Positions 15,001-24,457 are shown, numbered from the stretch's first letter. The stretch: DNA of 45,913 nucleotides from Bacteroidales bacterium (GCA_017550405.1 JAFZPH010000041.1:1-45913); one strand, 5' to 3'. The notes: a model not told the origin generated them from the letters alone. Made by a program: numbers and translations.

Positions 15001-16509
15001 ATGAAAAGAATATCGATTTATATTATTGCATTAGTCACTCTGGGTGCAGCCGCCCTCACATCATGCAAAAAAGAGTTCAACGGCGACGCTCCCACCTTCA
15101 CCGCAACTTTGGAATACAACGAAAAGACCCAATTCGACGGAAGCAACCTCTACTGGTCAGAGAACGACCAAGTGGCCATCTATGGCACCGCAGGCCGTAG
15201 CGTTTACAATGTCATTCTCACGGGAAGCACTCCTACCACCAACGCCAAACTCCAAATGGCCGCTGACGAAACAGCCCCTGGCAACCCCTCCTACACCGCC
15301 ATCTATCCCGCAGCTATAGCCCCCGCTACCAACACCGAAATCATCACCCTGCCCGCCACTCAGGCCTCTGTGAGCGGCGAACTCACCGGCTACCCCATGT
15401 ATGCCTCCGCAACCAACTCCACTTTCCTGCATTTCAAAAACCTCTGCAGCGTACTGAAGATCACCATGGAGAAAGAAGGTGCCCAAGTCTCCAAGATTCA
15501 GATTATCACCGACCAATACATCAACGGCGACTTCGAAATAGACGGCAGCACCCCCGCCCTTGCCTACCACAATAGTGACGGACAGGACAACCACAAGAAA
15601 GTCACCACCCTGACATTCAGCGACGGCCCTGTCAGCATCAGCGACGGTCACGATTTCTACATCTACCTCCCTGCCAACACCTACGACTATTTCCAAATCA
15701 AAGTGTATGACCAGAACGGCAACATGTTCACCCGAACCACCACCTCTGGTCTGACCTTTAACCGCAGCGAATACAACTACCTCACCATCCCCACTTCCGC
15801 CATCAACTTCAAACCCGGCGACCTGCTTGGCGAATTCTCAGTCTCCGCCACCAAGAAAGTCTCCTTCTCCAAAGGCAACCTTCTCCAGAGCGGCAGCACC
15901 TACAAATTCGCCGACTTACAATACAACAAAACCGAGACCGGCTACACCTATCTGTTCAACTGGCACGACGGCGATCAATCCCAAACCATGAACGAGCGCG
16001 GCATCAACCCCATCAGCAACGGCGGCAACACTGCCAACATGTGGCGCACTCTTACCCAAAACGAATGGCATTACCTTTTGGACTATAATGGGGGACGCCC
16101 CGAGACTTGGCGTTGGGCTCTGGCCCAAATCAACAGCATCGGTGGTATGATTATTTTCCCTGATGGTTTCGACTGGCCTCTCGACGATAGTAAAAAACCC
16201 GCCAAACTTAACCAAGCTGCAACCACCGCATGGAACGGCCAAAACTACACTCTCGACGAGTGGAGCACCTTGGAAGCTTGCGGATGCGTGTTCCTGCCCA
16301 TCACCGGTTACCAAAGTAGTACCTCTTCTTCAGTGTCCAACACCGATTATGGCTACTATTGGAGCAGCTCTCCCAAAAACTCCAGCGGGAACTACCAAGC
16401 TTATTACACAAGATTCAATGAAACCTCTGCTACATTCGTGGCAGGCAATACTAATTATTGGTCCATTAATAACATGTTGCCCATCCGTTTGGTCAAAGAC
16501 GTTCAATAA
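15001..16509 (+). CDS. Surface lipoprotein with fimbrillin-like N-terminus and FISUMP-type C-terminal domain
   Basis: 502 aa from the ATG at 15001, which begins a lipoprotein signal peptide (MKRISIYIIALVTLGAAA) with lipobox LTSC; an upstream in-frame ATG at 14968 would put 11 polar residues in front. Residues about 25-270 resemble fimbrillin/Mfa-type beta domains (FTATLEYNEKTQFDGSNLYW, YTAIYPAA, FKNLCSVLKITM, FYIYLPANTYDYFQIKV). From about residue 275 a second domain begins FSVSATKKVSFSKGNLL and contains WRTLTQNEWHYLLDYNGGR, CGCVFLPITGYQ, YGYYWSSSPKN and the final MLPIRLVKDVQ. This is the Bacteroidales form of the Fibrobacter major paralogous (FISUMP, C-type-lectin-like fold) domain. Role: probably a surface-exposed adhesin or carbohydrate-binding protein; ligand unknown. 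Followed by a clear terminator. Confidence 0.8.
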   Translation: MKRISIYIIALVTLGAAALTSCKKEFNGDAPTFTATLEYNEKTQFDGSNLYWSENDQVAIYGTAGRSVYNVILTGSTPTTNAKLQMAADETAPGNPSYTAIYPAAIAPATNTEIITLPATQASVSGELTGYPMYASATNSTFLHFKNLCSVLKITMEKEGAQVSKIQIITDQYINGDFEIDGSTPALAYHNSDGQDNHKKVTTLTFSDGPVSISDGHDFYIYLPANTYDYFQIKVYDQNGNMFTRTTTSGLTFNRSEYNYLTIPTSAINFKPGDLLGEFSVSATKKVSFSKGNLLQSGSTYKFADLQYNKTETGYTYLFNWHDGDQSQTMNERGINPISNGGNTANMWRTLTQNEWHYLLDYNGGRPETWRWALAQINSIGGMIIFPDGFDWPLDDSKKPAKLNQAATTAWNGQNYTLDEWSTLEACGCVFLPITGYQSSTSSSVSNTDYGYYWSSSPKNSSGNYQAYYTRFNETSATFVAGNTNYWSINNMLPIRLVKDVQ

Positions 16510-16532
16510 GTCAAACAGACACACTAAAAAAG

Positions 16533-16562
16533 GAAGGTGCCTTAGGGCGCCTTCTTTTTTTA
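16533..16562 (+). terminator. Rho-independent terminator of the FISUMP lipoprotein gene
   Basis: 9-bp stem GAAGGTGCC / GGCGCCTTC (16533-16541, 16546-16554) with one G-U pair and a 4-nt loop, followed by eight T residues. Confidence 0.9.
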
Positions 16563-16658
16563 TTCCTCACCCGACCCATAGCCGTTCCTTACTCATCAAT
16601 CCCTACCCCCTGATTGGTTCTTCATTCGCTACACATCTATCATATACCTATTACTTAC

Positions 16659-17228
16659 GTTAAACCCAAATCGGTCATTAGGAAACCGAAAACTCCGTAG
16701 TAATTGCCGAATCGTGCAACGCACAGGGATTAGCCCTGCGCCGTGGAGCGGCAACGATTCCCCCTCGCTACGGAGAGGGGCCGTTCAATCCTGCATCGTA
16801 ATAGTATCGTTATAGCATCGTTACTCGACAGGATAACGGAAAACAAGCCGGGAAGCAGGCAACATCGAGCCGAGATTGAACGACCCAAGTGGGGTTAACC
16901 CAAATCGGTGATTAGGAAACCGAAAACACCGGAGTACCTGCCGAATCGTGCTATGCTTGGGGAATCGTCTTGCCCCGTAGGGGCTTTCGTTTAATAGCAT
17001 ATCACGTTGTTATACAGATATATTCTCCGCAGGAGATTTCGAATAGGTATATTCCGGCGACCGATTTGGGTTTATCAGCATGTTGCATGTCAGACGGGTT
17101 AGTGTTGCCGTGTTCAGTCAAACCAACTGTGCTGGGGTACTTGTGGTGGGCTCTATATAGTTCTGACATTAAGGCTATCGGCTCGAAACAAATACTAATC
17201 TGCCATAAACCCTAATGGCCGATTTGGG
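16659..17228. repeat. Non-coding repeat element with two direct ~58-bp copies and inverted end copies
   Basis: Two direct copies lie at 16659-16717 and 16894-16951. They share the core CCCAAATCGG(T)xATTAGGAAAC and, 12-15 bases further on, the block TGCCGAATCGTGC; about 50 of 58 positions agree by eye. Inverted copies of the core lie at 17060-17074 (ACCGATTTGGGTTTA) and 17213-17228 (TAATGGCCGATTTGGG). The outermost pair therefore forms imperfect terminal inverted repeats around about 570 bp. Between the direct copies lie short degenerate ATCGTTA-like repeats (about 16795-16830). No supported gene lies inside. The element sits between the terminators of two convergent genes, a typical place for an intergenic dispersed repeat or MITE-like element. 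Confidence 0.7.
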
Positions 17229-17243
17229 ATAATGGGAAATAAT

Positions 17244-17273
17244 TAGGCCGGGACTTTTTCAAATCCCGGCCTA
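17244..17273 (-). terminator. Hairpin terminator of rpsA
   Basis: Perfect 10-bp inverted repeat TAGGCCGGGA / TCCCGGCCTA with a 10-nt loop, 35 bp beyond the rpsA stop. The U-tract on the minus side is weak (AATTATTT). Confidence 0.7.
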
Positions 17274-17307
17274 TAAAGAGAGCCTTAATTGTGCTTAAGA
17301 AAAATCC

Positions 17308-19107
17308 TTATTCGCCTTTCTGCTCTTTCTCGATTTCCTCTTTCAGGCTGGCAAGTACGCTGAGGTCGCCGAGAGTGGTCTTCTCAAGAGTCTCGTTGAT
17401 TTTCTTAACGGTCTTCTTGGTGGCACGCTCTTTCTTTGCCTCCTCGTTCTCACTCTTCTGACGCTCGGTCTCGAGGTTGTCCTGGAAGACGCGGGTGTGA
17501 GAGACGATGATTTTCTTGTTCTCCTTGGAGAATTCGATGACCTTGAAGTCGAGGGTTTCACCCTGACGAGCTTTGGATTTGTCTTCCTTCTCAAGATGAC
17601 GCATGGGAGCGAAGCCTTCAACACCGTAAGGCAGAGCAACGGTAGCGCCCTTGTCGTTGAGGTTGGAGATGGTGCCCTGGTGGACAGTGCCTACACCAAA
17701 GAGGGACTCGTAAACATCCCAAGGATTCTCTTCGAGCTGCTTGTGACCGAGGCTGAGACGACGGTTTTCGGCATCGACTTCGAGGACGACGACCTCGATG
17801 CTGTCGCCAATCTTGGTGAACTCGGCGGGGTGCTTAATCTTCTTGCTCCAGCTGAGGTCGCTGATGTGGATAAGACCGTCAACACCTTCCTCAAGCTCGA
17901 CAAAGATGCCGAAGTTGGTGAAGTTGCGGACAACAGCGGTGTGCTTGCTGCCGACAGGATATTTCTCGGTGATGGTCAGCCAAGGATCGGGCATGAGCTG
18001 CTTGAGACCGAGGCTCATCTTGCGCTGCTCGCGGTCGAGAGTGAGGACGACAGCTTCGACCTCTTGACCGACTTTGAGGAAGTCCTGAGCGCTGCGGAGA
18101 TGCTGGCTCCAGCTCATCTCGCTGACGTGGATAAGGCCTTCGACACCGGGGACAACCTCGACGAAAGCACCGTAGTCGGCAATGACGACCACTTTACCGT
18201 GGACATGGTCACCCTCCTTGAGGTTGGGATCGAGGGCATCCCAAGGATGAGGAGTGAGCTGCTTGAGACCAAGGGCAATGCGATGCTTGGCCTCGTCAAA
18301 GTCGAGGATAACGACGTTGATTTTCTGGTCGAGCTCGACAATGTCCTTAGGATCGGAAACACGGCCCCAGCTGAGGTCGGTGATGTGGATAAGACCGTCG
18401 ACACCACCCAGGTCGATGAAGACACCGTAGGGAGTGATGTTCTTGACAGTGCCTTCGAGCACCTGGCCTTTTTCGAGATGGCTGATGATTTCGGCCTTCT
18501 GGGCTTCGATCTCGTCCTCGATAAGGGCTTTGTGGGAGACAACGACATTCTTATATTCGTGGTTGATCTTGACAACTTTGAATTCCATGGTCTTGTCAAC
18601 GAAGACATCGTAGTCGCGGATGGGCTTGACATCGATTTGCGAACCAGGGAGGAAAGCTTCGATGTTGTCGAAAACGGTGACGATGAGACCGCCTTTGGTA
18701 CGGCTCTTGACGTAACCGGTGATGATTTCCTGATTTTCGTAGGCCTGGTTGACGCGCTCCCAGCTCTTGAGGATGCGGGCTTTCTTGTGGGAGAGAAGCA
18801 GCTGGCCGTTGGAGTCTTCCTGACTCTCGACATAGACCTCAATCTTGTCGCCGACTTTGAAATCGGGATTGTAACGCAGTTCGGAAGCGGGGATGACACC
18901 GTCGCTCTTGAATCCGATGTTGACAACGGCCTCACGGTCGCTGATGCTGACGATAGTACCCTCAATTACCTCCTGCTCGGTGAAGGATTTGAAGGTCTGC
19001 TCGTACTGTTCGGTCATTTGTTTGACCTGTTCGTTGTTGACTTCTTCTTTTTTATCGATAGCACTCCAGTCAAAATCTGCTATCGGCTGCACATTTTTAT
19101 AATCCAT
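17308..19107 (-). CDS. rpsA: 30S ribosomal protein S1
   Basis: 599 aa from the ATG at 19107 (MDYKNVQPIADFDWSAIDKK); the in-frame ATG at 19197 would extend into the 5' leader. Six S1/OB-fold repeats are visible in order: EGTIVSISDREAVVNIG, GYVKSRTKGGLIVTV, GTVKNITPYGVFIDLGGVDG, GKVVVIADYGAFVEVVPGVE, AVVRNFTNFGIFVELEEGVD and GTISNLNDKGATVALPYGVE. Repeats 3-5 carry the strongly conserved GLIH(I/V)(T/S)(D/E) RNA-binding strand. The tail is Lys/Glu-rich and charged. Role: mRNA recruitment to the 30S subunit. This is important in Bacteroidetes, where Shine-Dalgarno sequences are rarely used and A-rich leaders are common (family-level knowledge). It is monocistronic, with a -7 element about 110 bp upstream and a hairpin downstream. 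The long mirrored reading frame on the plus strand is a shadow. Confidence 0.96.
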   Translation of the reverse strand: MDYKNVQPIADFDWSAIDKKEEVNNEQVKQMTEQYEQTFKSFTEQEVIEGTIVSISDREAVVNIGFKSDGVIPASELRYNPDFKVGDKIEVYVESQEDSNGQLLLSHKKARILKSWERVNQAYENQEIITGYVKSRTKGGLIVTVFDNIEAFLPGSQIDVKPIRDYDVFVDKTMEFKVVKINHEYKNVVVSHKALIEDEIEAQKAEIISHLEKGQVLEGTVKNITPYGVFIDLGGVDGLIHITDLSWGRVSDPKDIVELDQKINVVILDFDEAKHRIALGLKQLTPHPWDALDPNLKEGDHVHGKVVVIADYGAFVEVVPGVEGLIHVSEMSWSQHLRSAQDFLKVGQEVEAVVLTLDREQRKMSLGLKQLMPDPWLTITEKYPVGSKHTAVVRNFTNFGIFVELEEGVDGLIHISDLSWSKKIKHPAEFTKIGDSIEVVVLEVDAENRRLSLGHKQLEENPWDVYESLFGVGTVHQGTISNLNDKGATVALPYGVEGFAPMRHLEKEDKSKARQGETLDFKVIEFSKENKKIIVSHTRVFQDNLETERQKSENEEAKKERATKKTVKKINETLEKTTLGDLSVLASLKEEIEKEQKGE

Positions 19108-19213
19108 GTGTGCGTTTTTTGTAATTTGTGACCCCTGCCGGTCGGGTGAAACATAAGGTAACACACTGAGGGTTATCGCATTGACAGGAATACGCACCCT
19201 CGGTTGTGAGAAG

Positions 19214-19221
19214 CAAAGATA
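19214..19221 (-). promoter_or_regulatory. Probable -7 promoter element (TATCTTTG) of rpsA
   Basis: Minus-strand TATCTTTG fits TAnnTTTG and implies a 5' leader of about 100 nt before the ATG at 19107, long enough for the autogenous control known for S1 in other bacteria (inference). Confidence 0.6.
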
Positions 19222-19429
19222 CGGTTTTTTTTTGAATTACAAATATTTGGATGTATTTTTATTAGTACTTTGCCGAGAAGAAGTGCAATGATTATAACCA
19301 TTATCCAGCAAGTGGGCTGTTGCTCCTTCGGTATCCCCGATGGAAAAAAAGGCTACGGCACACACAATATGCAGAAAGGAATCACGTTTGTATAGACGTA
19401 TTTTAAAAGAACTATTAAAAAAGCTAACT

Positions 19430-19951
19430 ATGGAAATCATCAAATTCTTGAACCGAACACCTATCAAATTGGTATGGCTTACGCTGTCATTTATCATCAT
19501 CGGAATATTGGGCCTTATTCCGATTTATATTGTGCAACACATGTTCCAGACACAAACCATCAAGATTATCATTGCGGTTTCAGGACTTGTTTGGGCCATT
19601 GCCACAATAATTTGGATATTCTTTGCATCGAAATATGTGGACCTGTGGAAGAAGCTATTTAAAGAGATACGCGAGGAAAAGATGCACCAAGCCCGGCAGC
19701 AGAGCCCAGAATATATGCGGCTTTGGGAACTTTATCCCAGTGCCATGAAACGCCACGAGCACCACTACATGAAACGGAAGCCCAGGCTATCGTACCGGGA
19801 GATTATTGAGAAGGCTTTGAAGGTAAGCGACGAGGAATGGGCCAGCCGTGAAGAGTTTCACCGTCAAAATCGCGAGATACGCAATTCATATAACGAACAC
19901 AAGCCTCCGACGCTGCGCAGGAAAGGTTCCGACAACCATCAGAGGCTTTAA
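19430..19951 (+). CDS. Small two-helix membrane protein of unknown function
   Basis: 173 aa from the ATG at 19430, chosen because the preceding 25 bases are A-rich as at other starts here. An upstream in-frame ATG at 19340 would add 30 basic, polar residues and remains possible. Two hydrophobic segments (about residues 14-38, LVWLTLSFIIIGILGLIPIY, and 46-64, IIIAVSGLVWAIATIIWIFF) are followed by a long charged, probably cytosolic helical tail with many Arg, Lys, Glu and His (EIREEKMHQARQQSPEY, HEHHYMKRKPRLSYREII). I do not recognise the family. It stands alone between rpsA and the convergent sugar transporter, whose stop is only 24 bp away. No clear promoter element was found. Confidence 0.6.
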   Translation: MEIIKFLNRTPIKLVWLTLSFIIIGILGLIPIYIVQHMFQTQTIKIIIAVSGLVWAIATIIWIFFASKYVDLWKKLFKEIREEKMHQARQQSPEYMRLWELYPSAMKRHEHHYMKRKPRLSYREIIEKALKVSDEEWASREEFHRQNREIRNSYNEHKPPTLRRKGSDNHQRL

Positions 19952-19974
19952 GTTCGACGGCAAATAGCCGGAAG

Positions 19975-21270
19975 TTATGCGGTGGGGATGTCTTTGTTGA
20001 CATTCCTGCTGCCCCAGAGAGCATAGAACAGGATGTAGGCGAATCCGGCAGCGGCAATCCAGTAGCTGGGTTGATAGCCGGAAGGACCGAATATGTCAAC
20101 AACGGCATTCATGAGCAACGGCAGGATACCACCGCCGCACACCAGTGCCATGAAGAGGCCGGAGGCACGCTCGGTATATTTGCCAAGACCTTCAACAGCA
20201 AGGTTGAAAATGCCACCCCACATTACCGAGGTACAGAGTCCCACACATACAAGCAGGGCCGCACTGAGCGGGATAAGGTTCATGCCGAAACCACGGGCAC
20301 CGTTAAAACCGGGGAAACTGACCATGGAAGTGGCAGGAATGAAGATGGCAAGAACAACCAAGGCGACAGCGGCAGAGGCCACCACGGCAATCATCTTGCG
20401 GGCAGAGACCTTGCTGCCTACGAGTCCACCAACCAAACGTCCCACCAGCATAAGCAGCCAGTAGAATGCCGTCACTGAACCAGCAACGGCCTCGGCACTA
20501 ACACCTTCGGCAAAGAAATGCATCTCGGGATTCTGCAGCCACTTGTTCAGCACATTGGGCACACCCACCTCAACACCGACATAGATAAAGATGGCGATGG
20601 CACCGAGGACAAAATGACGGAACTGGAAAATACCCTTGAGGGGCACATCGGACGAGGCTGCTTTTTTCACGCCCTCGTTCTCGGGTATCTTGGTGAGCAT
20701 GATGACCACAAAAGCCACGGCAAAGATGGCCAGGGCAGTGTACATGAGCGGGAACGTGTCACTAATTTTAGCATCCACAATGTTCGGGATAAGCAGTCCG
20801 GTGATGACGATAACAGCGGTACCGCAAAGAGAGTTGAACGTACCGCCGAACTGGATGAGCTGGTTGCCTTTGTTGCCACCACCACCCAGACGGTTGAGCA
20901 TGGGGTTGACAACTGTGTTGAGAAGGCACATGCTGAAACCGGCGACAAAAGCACCGATGAGATAGACAGCAAAACTGCCTACAAGACCTGAGCACAGCTG
21001 GATAGCCACGCCCACGAAACCGACAGCCACAGCAATAAGGGCAGTGGTTTTATAGCCTCGTTTCTGCAAGAGGTTGCCGGCAGGAATACCCATGATAGCA
21101 TAGGCGATGAAGTTGGCGAAAACGCCCAGCGTACCCTGCCAGTTGGGGATAGTAAACTGGTTCTTAAGAATATCGCCCATAGGGGAGGCGAGGTTGGTGA
21201 CAAAAGAGATCATGCCGAACAGCAGGATCATCACAATAATGGGGATGGTGTAGTTTTGTTTCTTTTCCAT
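19975..21270 (-). CDS. FHS-type major facilitator sugar/H+ symporter (FucP / glucose-galactose / NagP-like)
   Basis: 431 aa from the ATG at 21270 (MEKKQNYTIPIIVM); an upstream ATG at 21297 adds nine polar residues. Twelve hydrophobic segments are apparent. The features SFVTNLASPMGDILKNQF, FANFIAYAIMGIPAGNLLQKRGYK and GAFVAGFSMCLLNTVVNPMLN match the fucose-permease-like MFS family, where the conserved Asn and Gln/Glu residues bind sugar. In Bacteroidetes these carriers take up glucose, galactose, fucose or N-acetylglucosamine; the exact substrate cannot be read. No sugar catabolic gene adjoins it. It lies downstream of the atp operon but is separated from it by a strong hairpin terminator, so it may use its own promoter within the 90-bp gap. 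Confidence 0.88.
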   Translation of the reverse strand: MEKKQNYTIPIIVMILLFGMISFVTNLASPMGDILKNQFTIPNWQGTLGVFANFIAYAIMGIPAGNLLQKRGYKTTALIAVAVGFVGVAIQLCSGLVGSFAVYLIGAFVAGFSMCLLNTVVNPMLNRLGGGGNKGNQLIQFGGTFNSLCGTAVIVITGLLIPNIVDAKISDTFPLMYTALAIFAVAFVVIMLTKIPENEGVKKAASSDVPLKGIFQFRHFVLGAIAIFIYVGVEVGVPNVLNKWLQNPEMHFFAEGVSAEAVAGSVTAFYWLLMLVGRLVGGLVGSKVSARKMIAVVASAAVALVVLAIFIPATSMVSFPGFNGARGFGMNLIPLSAALLVCVGLCTSVMWGGIFNLAVEGLGKYTERASGLFMALVCGGGILPLLMNAVVDIFGPSGYQPSYWIAAAGFAYILFYALWGSRNVNKDIPTA

Positions 21271-21303
21271 AAGTGAGTGATTTGATTGGTTATACAAATA
21301 AAA

Positions 21304-21333
21304 GGCGCATGGGGATTATTGTCCTCATGCGCC
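21304..21333 (-). terminator. Rho-independent terminator at the end of the atp operon
   Basis: 12-bp stem GGCGCATGGGGA / TCCTCATGCGCC (21304-21315, 21322-21333) with one G-U pair and a 6-nt loop. On the minus strand it is followed directly by TTTTATTTG. It lies 28 bp after the atpG stop. Confidence 0.85.
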
Positions 21334-21361
21334 AGAAAAAGATGCACACTGTATGCATGGT

Positions 21362-22249
21362 TTAACCTTTCAGTGCTTCGGAGCCGCTAACAATCTCGAT
21401 AATCTCGTTGGTGATTGCAGCCTGACGGGCCTTGTTATAGCTGAGGCGCAATTCCTTAAGGAGCTCGGTGGCATTGTCGGTAGCTTTCTGCATGGCATTC
21501 ATGCGTGCTCCGTGCTCGGAAGCCAGTGAATCGAGTATGACCCGATAGAAATGAGACCTGAGTGTGAGCGGTATCATCTCGCGGAGAATCTCCTCCTTCG
21601 AGGGCTCGTAGATATAATCGTTGGCCATGGCCTGATCTCCTTTCTTGGGAGCTGCACCAGGCTGAATGGGCAGGAACTGCTCAGTGCTAAGTATCTGCAC
21701 CAGTGAGTTCTTGAACTGATTATATACAAGCTCCACGCGGTCGTACTTCTTGTCGCAGAACTGCTGCATGATGTTGTCGGAAAGTGTGGCGACAGCATCA
21801 AACGACACTCCGTCGAGCAACTCGTCATAAGAACCCACCACATTGTCGAAACGCTTGCCGAAGAAATCGCTGCAACGCTTGCCGATGGTAATCATGGCCA
21901 AACGGGCAGGCTGCTCGGCAGTGGCAGTCGAACGGTAGTGGTCGATCCTTGCCTGGGCTTGCTTGATGACATTGCTGTTGAATGCACCGCACAATCCCTT
22001 ATTGGACGTCACCACCACCAACAGCACATTTTCGAGCTTACGCACCTCGTGGTAGGGGGTCTGTATGCCGTCACCAGTATCGATGTCCGCGGCAATCTGG
22101 CCCAACTGGTTGGCATAGGGCCGCATGCCCACGATGGCGTTCTGCGCACGGCGGAATTTCGCCGCCGAAACCATCTTCATGGCAGAAGTGATTTGCTGCG
22201 TGGAACTGACCGAGGCGATACGGGTTCTGACTTCTTTTAAATTTGCCAT
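21362..22249 (-). CDS. atpG: ATP synthase F1 subunit gamma
   Basis: 295-aa central rotor-shaft subunit. The N-terminal helix ANLKEVRTRIASVSSTQQITSAMKMVSAAKFRRAQ and the C-terminal helix with MNAMQKATDNATELLKELRLSYNKARQAAITNEIIEIVSGSEAL are the two coiled-coil strands that insert into the alpha3beta3 ring; both are intact. The central Rossmann-like part contains LLVVVTSNKGLCGAFN. It starts 6 bp after atpA, consistent with translational coupling, and is the last gene of the cluster. It is close to the family's usual length of about 290 aa. Confidence 0.96.
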   Translation of the reverse strand: MANLKEVRTRIASVSSTQQITSAMKMVSAAKFRRAQNAIVGMRPYANQLGQIAADIDTGDGIQTPYHEVRKLENVLLVVVTSNKGLCGAFNSNVIKQAQARIDHYRSTATAEQPARLAMITIGKRCSDFFGKRFDNVVGSYDELLDGVSFDAVATLSDNIMQQFCDKKYDRVELVYNQFKNSLVQILSTEQFLPIQPGAAPKKGDQAMANDYIYEPSKEEILREMIPLTLRSHFYRVILDSLASEHGARMNAMQKATDNATELLKELRLSYNKARQAAITNEIIEIVSGSEALKG

Positions 22250-22255
22250 AACAGA

Positions 22256-23836
22256 TTATTTTGCATATTTCTCAGCCATGTCGAGGGCGACATTCTTCAG
22301 TATCTCGAGGTCCTCGTCGACAAGCTTGCCGTTGTGGAGATTCTCGAGTATCCCTGCATGGTTCTGATGGAGGAAGAAGAGGTATTCGCTCTCGAAATTG
22401 CGAATCTTGTCGGTAGGAACCTTCTGGAGCAGACCTTTGGTACCGCAGAAAATGATGGCCACCTGGTCTTCAACAGCCATGGGGCTAAACTGCGGCTGCT
22501 TCAGGATTTCCACATTGCGGGCACCCTTGTCAAGCACTGCCTTGGTGGCGGCGTCGAGGTCGGAACCGAATTTGGAGAAAGCTTCCAACTCGCGGTATTG
22601 AGCCTGGTCGAGCTTCAGTGTACCGGCAATCTTCTTCATCGACTTGATTTGAGCCTTTCCACCCACACGCGACACCGAGATACCGACATTGATGGCCGGA
22701 CGGATACCGGCGTTGAAGAGGTTGGTCTCCAAGAATATCTGGCCGTCGGTGATGGAAATCACATTGGTGGGGATATAAGCCGAGACGTCGCCTGCCTGTG
22801 TTTCGATGATAGGCAGTGCTGTGAGCGAACCTCCACCCTTCACTTTGTCTTTCAGGCAAGCAGGAAGGTCGTTCATCTGACGGGCGATGTCGTCGCTCTG
22901 GATGATGCGGGCAGCACGCTCCAACAGACGGCTGTGGAGGTAGAACACATCGCCAGGGTAAGCCTCACGTCCCGGCGGGCGACGGAGCAGCAGCGAGACT
23001 TCGCGGTAAGCCACGGCCTGCTTGCTGAGGTCGTCGTAGATAACCAAGGCATTGCGTCCCGTGTCGCGGAAATATTCGCCAATGGCAGCACCAGCAAAAG
23101 GTGCATAGAACTGCATGGCGGCAGGATCGGAAGCAGTGGCGGCCACAACGATAGTGTAGGCCATGGCGCCCTTCTCCTCAAGATTCTTGACCATATTGGC
23201 GACCGTGGAACCTTTCTGACCACAAGCTACATAGATACAATACACAGGGTCGCCTGCATCATAGAAATTCTTCTGATTGATAATGGTGTCGATAGCGATA
23301 GCCGTTTTACCGGTCTGACGGTCACCGATAATAAGCTCACGCTGTCCGCGTCCGATGGGAATCATGGAGTCGATGGCCTTGATACCCGTTTGCAGAGGCT
23401 GTTCGACAGGCTGACGGAAGATGACACCGGGAGCCTTGCGTTCGATGGGCATCTCAAAGAGTTCTCCTTCGATAGCACCCTTGCCGTCGATAGGCTCGCC
23501 GATAGTGTTGATGACTCGGCCCACAAGACCCTCACCCACACGTATCGAGGCAATACGCTTGGTACGCTTAACGGTGTCGCCCTCGTTGATGGTGCTGGCC
23601 TCGGCCAACATCACCACGCCGACATTGTCTTCTTCCAGGTTCTGGACAATGCCTTGCTCTCCTGACGAGAACTCGACCAGCTCACCAGCCTGGGCATTGT
23701 TGAGGCCGAAAACACGGGCAATGCCATCACCCACGGTAAGGACTGTACCCACCTCTTCCAAAGCCACATCCAGATTGACATCGGCCAGTTGTTTCTTCAG
23801 AATCGCCGATACTTCGGCAGGTTTAATTTCTGACAT
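22256..23836 (-). CDS. atpA: ATP synthase F1 subunit alpha
   Basis: 526-aa non-catalytic nucleotide-binding subunit of the F1 sector. Walker [16 protein letters not shown] lies near residue 170, and Walker B is in [20 protein letters not shown] near 262-281. The arginine-finger segment is [38 protein letters not shown], with the conserved SVSRVG. The N-terminal beta-barrel ([17 protein letters not shown]) and the C-terminal helical domain are complete. The start at 23836 ([17 protein letters not shown]) matches the family N-terminus. It lies 25 bp after atpH. Confidence 0.97.
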   Translation of the reverse strand: MSEIKPAEVSAILKKQLADVNLDVALEEVGTVLTVGDGIARVFGLNNAQAGELVEFSSGEQGIVQNLEEDNVGVVMLAEASTINEGDTVKRTKRIASIRVGEGLVGRVINTIGEPIDGKGAIEGELFEMPIERKAPGVIFRQPVEQPLQTGIKAIDSMIPIGRGQRELIIGDRQTGKTAIAIDTIINQKNFYDAGDPVYCIYVACGQKGSTVANMVKNLEEKGAMAYTIVVAATASDPAAMQFYAPFAGAAIGEYFRDTGRNALVIYDDLSKQAVAYREVSLLLRRPPGREAYPGDVFYLHSRLLERAARIIQSDDIARQMNDLPACLKDKVKGGGSLTALPIIETQAGDVSAYIPTNVISITDGQIFLETNLFNAGIRPAINVGISVSRVGGKAQIKSMKKIAGTLKLDQAQYRELEAFSKFGSDLDAATKAVLDKGARNVEILKQPQFSPMAVEDQVAIIFCGTKGLLQKVPTDKIRNFESEYLFFLHQNHAGILENLHNGKLVDEDLEILKNVALDMAEKYAK

Positions 23837-23861
23837 ATATTATAATGTATTAGTTTATTAC

Positions 23862-24419
23862 TTACAATTTACTCTCGTACACATTCTTATCGAACTGCTG
23901 ACGGAGTTTAACCAGCTTGGTGCTCAGGCGGGCGTCGAAGATATTGTTGTCGTATTCGATAGCGAAACCACCTATAATCTTGGGGTCGGTCTTCGCCACC
24001 AGCTCAACCGTCTTGCCTGTGTGACGGGCAACCGTCTGGCTCACAATCTCGGTGATTGACGAATCCACCTCGGCCGCCGTGGTGAACTTCGACAACACGA
24101 TGTTATGGCTGCCGCGGTAAAGGTCGAGATACGAGGCACTGATACCGCTCAGGTTCACCGAACGGCTTTTACGCACCACAAACTCGAGAAAAGCCATAGT
24201 GGTCTTGCAGACATACTGGGCGAAGATATCCTGCACGATGGCAATCTTCTTCGACACCTTTATCTCGGGATTGCGGAACACTGTGCTGAACACCTTATTC
24301 TCCAAACTGACCGCATTCACCAGTCTCATGTCCTCGGCCACCCTCTCCTGCTCGCCCAGTTCGTCGGCCAGCATAAAGAGCGCCTTCGCATAATTGATAT
24401 TGATTCTATAGTCTTGCAC
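23862..24419 (-). CDS. atpH: ATP synthase F1 subunit delta
   Basis: 185-aa peripheral-stalk subunit linking the b dimer to the top of F1. The N-terminal helical bundle opens with YRININYAKALFMLADE. The C-terminal domain shows the family's IVSQTVARHTGKTVELVAKTDPKIIGGFAIEYDN, where the D-P-x-I-I-G-G-F motif is diagnostic of OSCP/delta. It is located between atpF (38 bp gap) and atpA (25 bp gap), the standard position. Confidence 0.95.
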   Translation of the reverse strand: MQDYRININYAKALFMLADELGEQERVAEDMRLVNAVSLENKVFSTVFRNPEIKVSKKIAIVQDIFAQYVCKTTMAFLEFVVRKSRSVNLSGISASYLDLYRGSHNIVLSKFTTAAEVDSSITEIVSQTVARHTGKTVELVAKTDPKIIGGFAIEYDNNIFDARLSTKLVKLRQQFDKNVYESKL

Positions 24420-24457
24420 GGTGACAGATTAATGATTTAAAACAGAGGGTATTTGTA

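Noticed and set aside
16970..17215. An 81-codon frame inside the intergenic repeat element
   Set aside because: It lies wholly in repeat-derived DNA with inverted copies of the core; the sequence has no domain pattern and no start-region signals.
17497..19131. A 544-codon open frame on the plus strand opposite rpsA
   Set aside because: It mirrors the rpsA frame exactly, is rich in Asp/Val/Leu from reversed codons, has no recognisable motif and no promoter; rpsA with six S1 repeats explains the region.
22334..23665. A 443-codon plus-strand frame opposite atpA
   Set aside because: Shadow of a highly conserved gene; no independent start region or motif.
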